From assembly GCA_905236785.1 (NCBI GenBank), contig CAJOQC010000153.1, positions 1 to 6,163 of the forward strand: a stretch of DNA of 6,163 nucleotides. The letters run 5' to 3'. Shown here in pieces: positions 4,542-6,163 of this stretch. Origin of the DNA: an uncultured Selenomonadaceae bacterium. Lineage in GTDB: Bacteria > Bacillota > Negativicutes > Selenomonadales > Selenomonadaceae. Both the position numbers and the translations under genes were made by a program. Under the pieces are notes generated by a model. The model made no database searches, was not told the origin of the DNA, and saw nothing but the letters and a program-made list of their open reading frames with translations. Position 1 is the stretch's first letter, and each line of letters opens with the position of its first letter.

Positions 4542-6140
4542 ATCGCCGAAAACTATGTCAGCCTCAAACATTCTGTTCCATGGGAATGTCACTTCTATTT
4601 TGCCCAATTTATCGTAAGATGGTATATTGTCGGCGGCAAAACGTCCAAGCATGGTGGCCGTTCGCGTTTCCACGGCCTTGCGTTTGCCGTTTAGGTTCGC
4701 ATATACCCCTTCGCCCCGCAGCCAAGTAAGTTGACGGCTCATGGCGGTTCGCACGTTGGCCTGATACGCCCAGTCTTCCATGTAACGCGTCATTAAAAGA
4801 TCGGTGACGCAATTTTTGGTCATGTACTTGGTAAGCACCCCGGAGCCGATTAAAAAACCCGTGCTGTTGGTGGCGGTGTTCCAGCCGGAATAAGCGCGGA
4901 GCTTAAAGAGCAAATCCCGCTTTTTCAGTTCCTCCATAAGGGCGTTGTCCCCGCCGTTGGCGTAGGCAATATCCGCAACGCCCACGGGGCGGCCGTTGTT
5001 TACATAATTTTCCACGATGTCGGCAAAATATTTCGTGCCTTCTCGCGGCGCGGTGTCATTGCTTAGATAACCGGCTTCGTAGGTTTTGCCGTTGGGGTTG
5101 GTGTTCACGGCCACAACAAGGTCGGCCTTGGCGGGGTCGCTCACGCGCATTGCGCCGGCGGCGGTTATGGCATCCGTAACCGATTTGCCGATTTTTTCGT
5201 CGGAATAAGTCGGCACGGTGTTTTCCCCGCGCCCCCAATTATAGCGAACGTACACAAAAGGCACTTCGCGGCGCATATCGTTCACCGAACGCGCCAACAA
5301 GAGCATGGCAATTTCGTCGATACCCGCCATGGATTGATAACGGGTCTTATCCAAATTCTTGCCGTATTCCGACAGTTCCTTGCTTTCAAGGTGGGTTTGA
5401 GAATATGGGGCGTTGTCGTCCTTCCCCAAGACAAAATAGTTAAAAGCGTTGCTTTTGGTTAGATCAAGAAGTTTCTTGTTGGCGGCCAAATTTTTGGCGC
5501 GCCGCCCCAGCCAGTCCCCCAAGACATCCTGCGGGATAAATCTTTGCAAAAACTCAAATTCCTTTTTTTCCCGTCGGGTCAGCCCCTCTTCCGTTTCTTT
5601 GTCCCGAAGAAGAGTATAGCGGAAAATATCCGCGCCGTATTGCGCGTAATAATCCGGCTCTTCAACCCCCGCCGACGCGCCGTCTTTTGGCGTCCGCATT
5701 ATTGAACCGAAGGCGTACACCGGCAATTTGGGGTTTTTCTTGCGAAAGGTCTTAAACCGTTCTGCGCGGTTCAATATCTCTTTTTCGTTGTGATTGTGCT
5801 TGCGTGAACCTACCAAACTTCCGTAGAGCATGGAATCCGAAGAGATAATCGCCGCTTGAGCATCTTCGGCGTTTTCGTCAAGCCACTCCCATAGGCGTTC
5901 GGGGTTTCCCAAATTGTCCCTGCCCCCCAAATACTCGTAGGGGGGCGTAACCACCATATAATTGCCGATTTTCTTTATTACGTCCACAGTCTGACGATTG
6001 GAAATCGGTCGATTGTCATGAGGGACAAAAACTATTTTTGGCAACGATGTTCCGGCATGACGGCGCGCTTCGGCGGGCGTCGCCGCCAGTGCCGCGTTGC
6101 AACACAAAATCGCCGTTATGAGTATAAAAATTTTTTTCAT
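4539..6140 (-). CDS. Secreted DUF4127-family protein of unknown function
   Basis: This 533-residue protein matches the DUF4127 family across its length, judged from recalled family motifs. No biochemical function is known to me. Residues 1-19 are a signal peptide (MKKIF, hydrophobic core, ALA with likely cleavage after A19). There is no lipobox, so it should be released outside the membrane. Conserved-looking blocks in order are FVPHDNRPISN (38-48), TPPYEYLGG (65-73), ISSDSMLYGSLVGSR (99-113), GKDDNAPYSQTHLESKEL (239-256), GIDEIAMLLLAR (273-284), VAVNTNPNG (343-351), VADIAYANGGDNALMEEL (388-405), AYSGWNTATNSTG (416-428), RYMEDWAYQANVR (452-464) and FPWNRMFEADI (519-529). The invariant-looking Asp, His, Asn and Glu residues suggest an enzyme with a polar or metal-binding pocket, but that is inference. 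Start ATG 6138-6140 has AAGGA (6150-6154) 9 nt upstream. The stop is TAA. Only 23 bp of upstream sequence is in view, so its operon is unknown. Confidence 0.88.
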   Translation of the reverse strand: MKKIFILITAILCCNAALAATPAEARRHAGTSLPKIVFVPHDNRPISNRQTVDVIKKIGNYMVVTPPYEYLGGRDNLGNPERLWEWLDENAEDAQAAIISSDSMLYGSLVGSRKHNHNEKEILNRAERFKTFRKKNPKLPVYAFGSIMRTPKDGASAGVEEPDYYAQYGADIFRYTLLRDKETEEGLTRREKKEFEFLQRFIPQDVLGDWLGRRAKNLAANKKLLDLTKSNAFNYFVLGKDDNAPYSQTHLESKELSEYGKNLDKTRYQSMAGIDEIAMLLLARSVNDMRREVPFVYVRYNWGRGENTVPTYSDEKIGKSVTDAITAAGAMRVSDPAKADLVVAVNTNPNGKTYEAGYLSNDTAPREGTKYFADIVENYVNNGRPVGVADIAYANGGDNALMEELKKRDLLFKLRAYSGWNTATNSTGFLIGSGVLTKYMTKNCVTDLLMTRYMEDWAYQANVRTAMSRQLTWLRGEGVYANLNGKRKAVETRTATMLGRFAADNIPSYDKLGKIEVTFPWNRMFEADIVFGD

Positions 6141-6163
6141 GCTGATAAATCCTTGTTTATTAT

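Noticed and set aside
4452..4694. Plus-strand open frame of 80 codons running from the hairpin into the DUF4127 gene
   Set aside because: Two thirds of it is antisense to a well-supported gene and it has no ribosome binding site. The spacer part is better explained by inverted repeats.

Overview
The window looks like a chromosomal housekeeping segment of an anaerobic Firmicute. All five protein-coding genes lie on the minus strand and are read from the right end to the left. The style of the proteins (a clostridial-type DHFR, an L,D-transpeptidase with a stalk-like domain, a DUF4127 protein with a signal peptide), strong purine-rich ribosome binding sites and the repeat in the largest spacer fit Firmicutes. 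Within them I lean, weakly, toward Negativicutes. This is inference from protein style, because no rRNA or other firm taxonomic marker is present.

Layout in the order of transcription. (1) 6140-4539: a secreted DUF4127-family protein of unknown function. (2) 4538-4391: a 148-bp spacer packed with inverted repeats, including a near-perfect 35-nt hairpin at 4419-4453. (3) 4390-3392: one open frame that joins a complete HPPK (FolK) to a complete dihydrofolate reductase (FolA). (4) 3395-2733: uracil-DNA glycosylase (ung), starting at GTG within the last bases of the fusion gene in a GTGA overlap, so probably translationally coupled to it. (5) 2732-2400: a 333-bp gene-free region holding a probable small non-coding repeat element (about 2551-2654), an adjoining inverted repeat (2524-2550) and a possible promoter for the next gene. 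(6) 2399-1215: a secreted L,D-transpeptidase (YkuD). (7) 1158-1: the 5' part of DNA polymerase I (polA), which starts at TTG and runs off the left edge.

How the genes fit together. The folK-folA/ung pair makes biological sense. HPPK and DHFR bracket folate synthesis and recycling, which supplies dTMP, and uracil-DNA glycosylase removes the uracil that enters DNA when dTMP is short or cytosine deaminates. PolA acts further along base-excision repair by filling the resulting gaps, although it sits in a separate transcriptional context behind the cell-wall gene. The transpeptidase and the DUF4127 protein are both exported.

Most of the window is ordinary. The parts worth a second look are the uncommon HPPK-DHFR fusion, the structured spacer ahead of it, the repeat element between ung and the transpeptidase gene, and the uncharacterised DUF4127 protein. 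I found no CRISPR array, tRNA, rRNA, transposase, phage gene or defence system.
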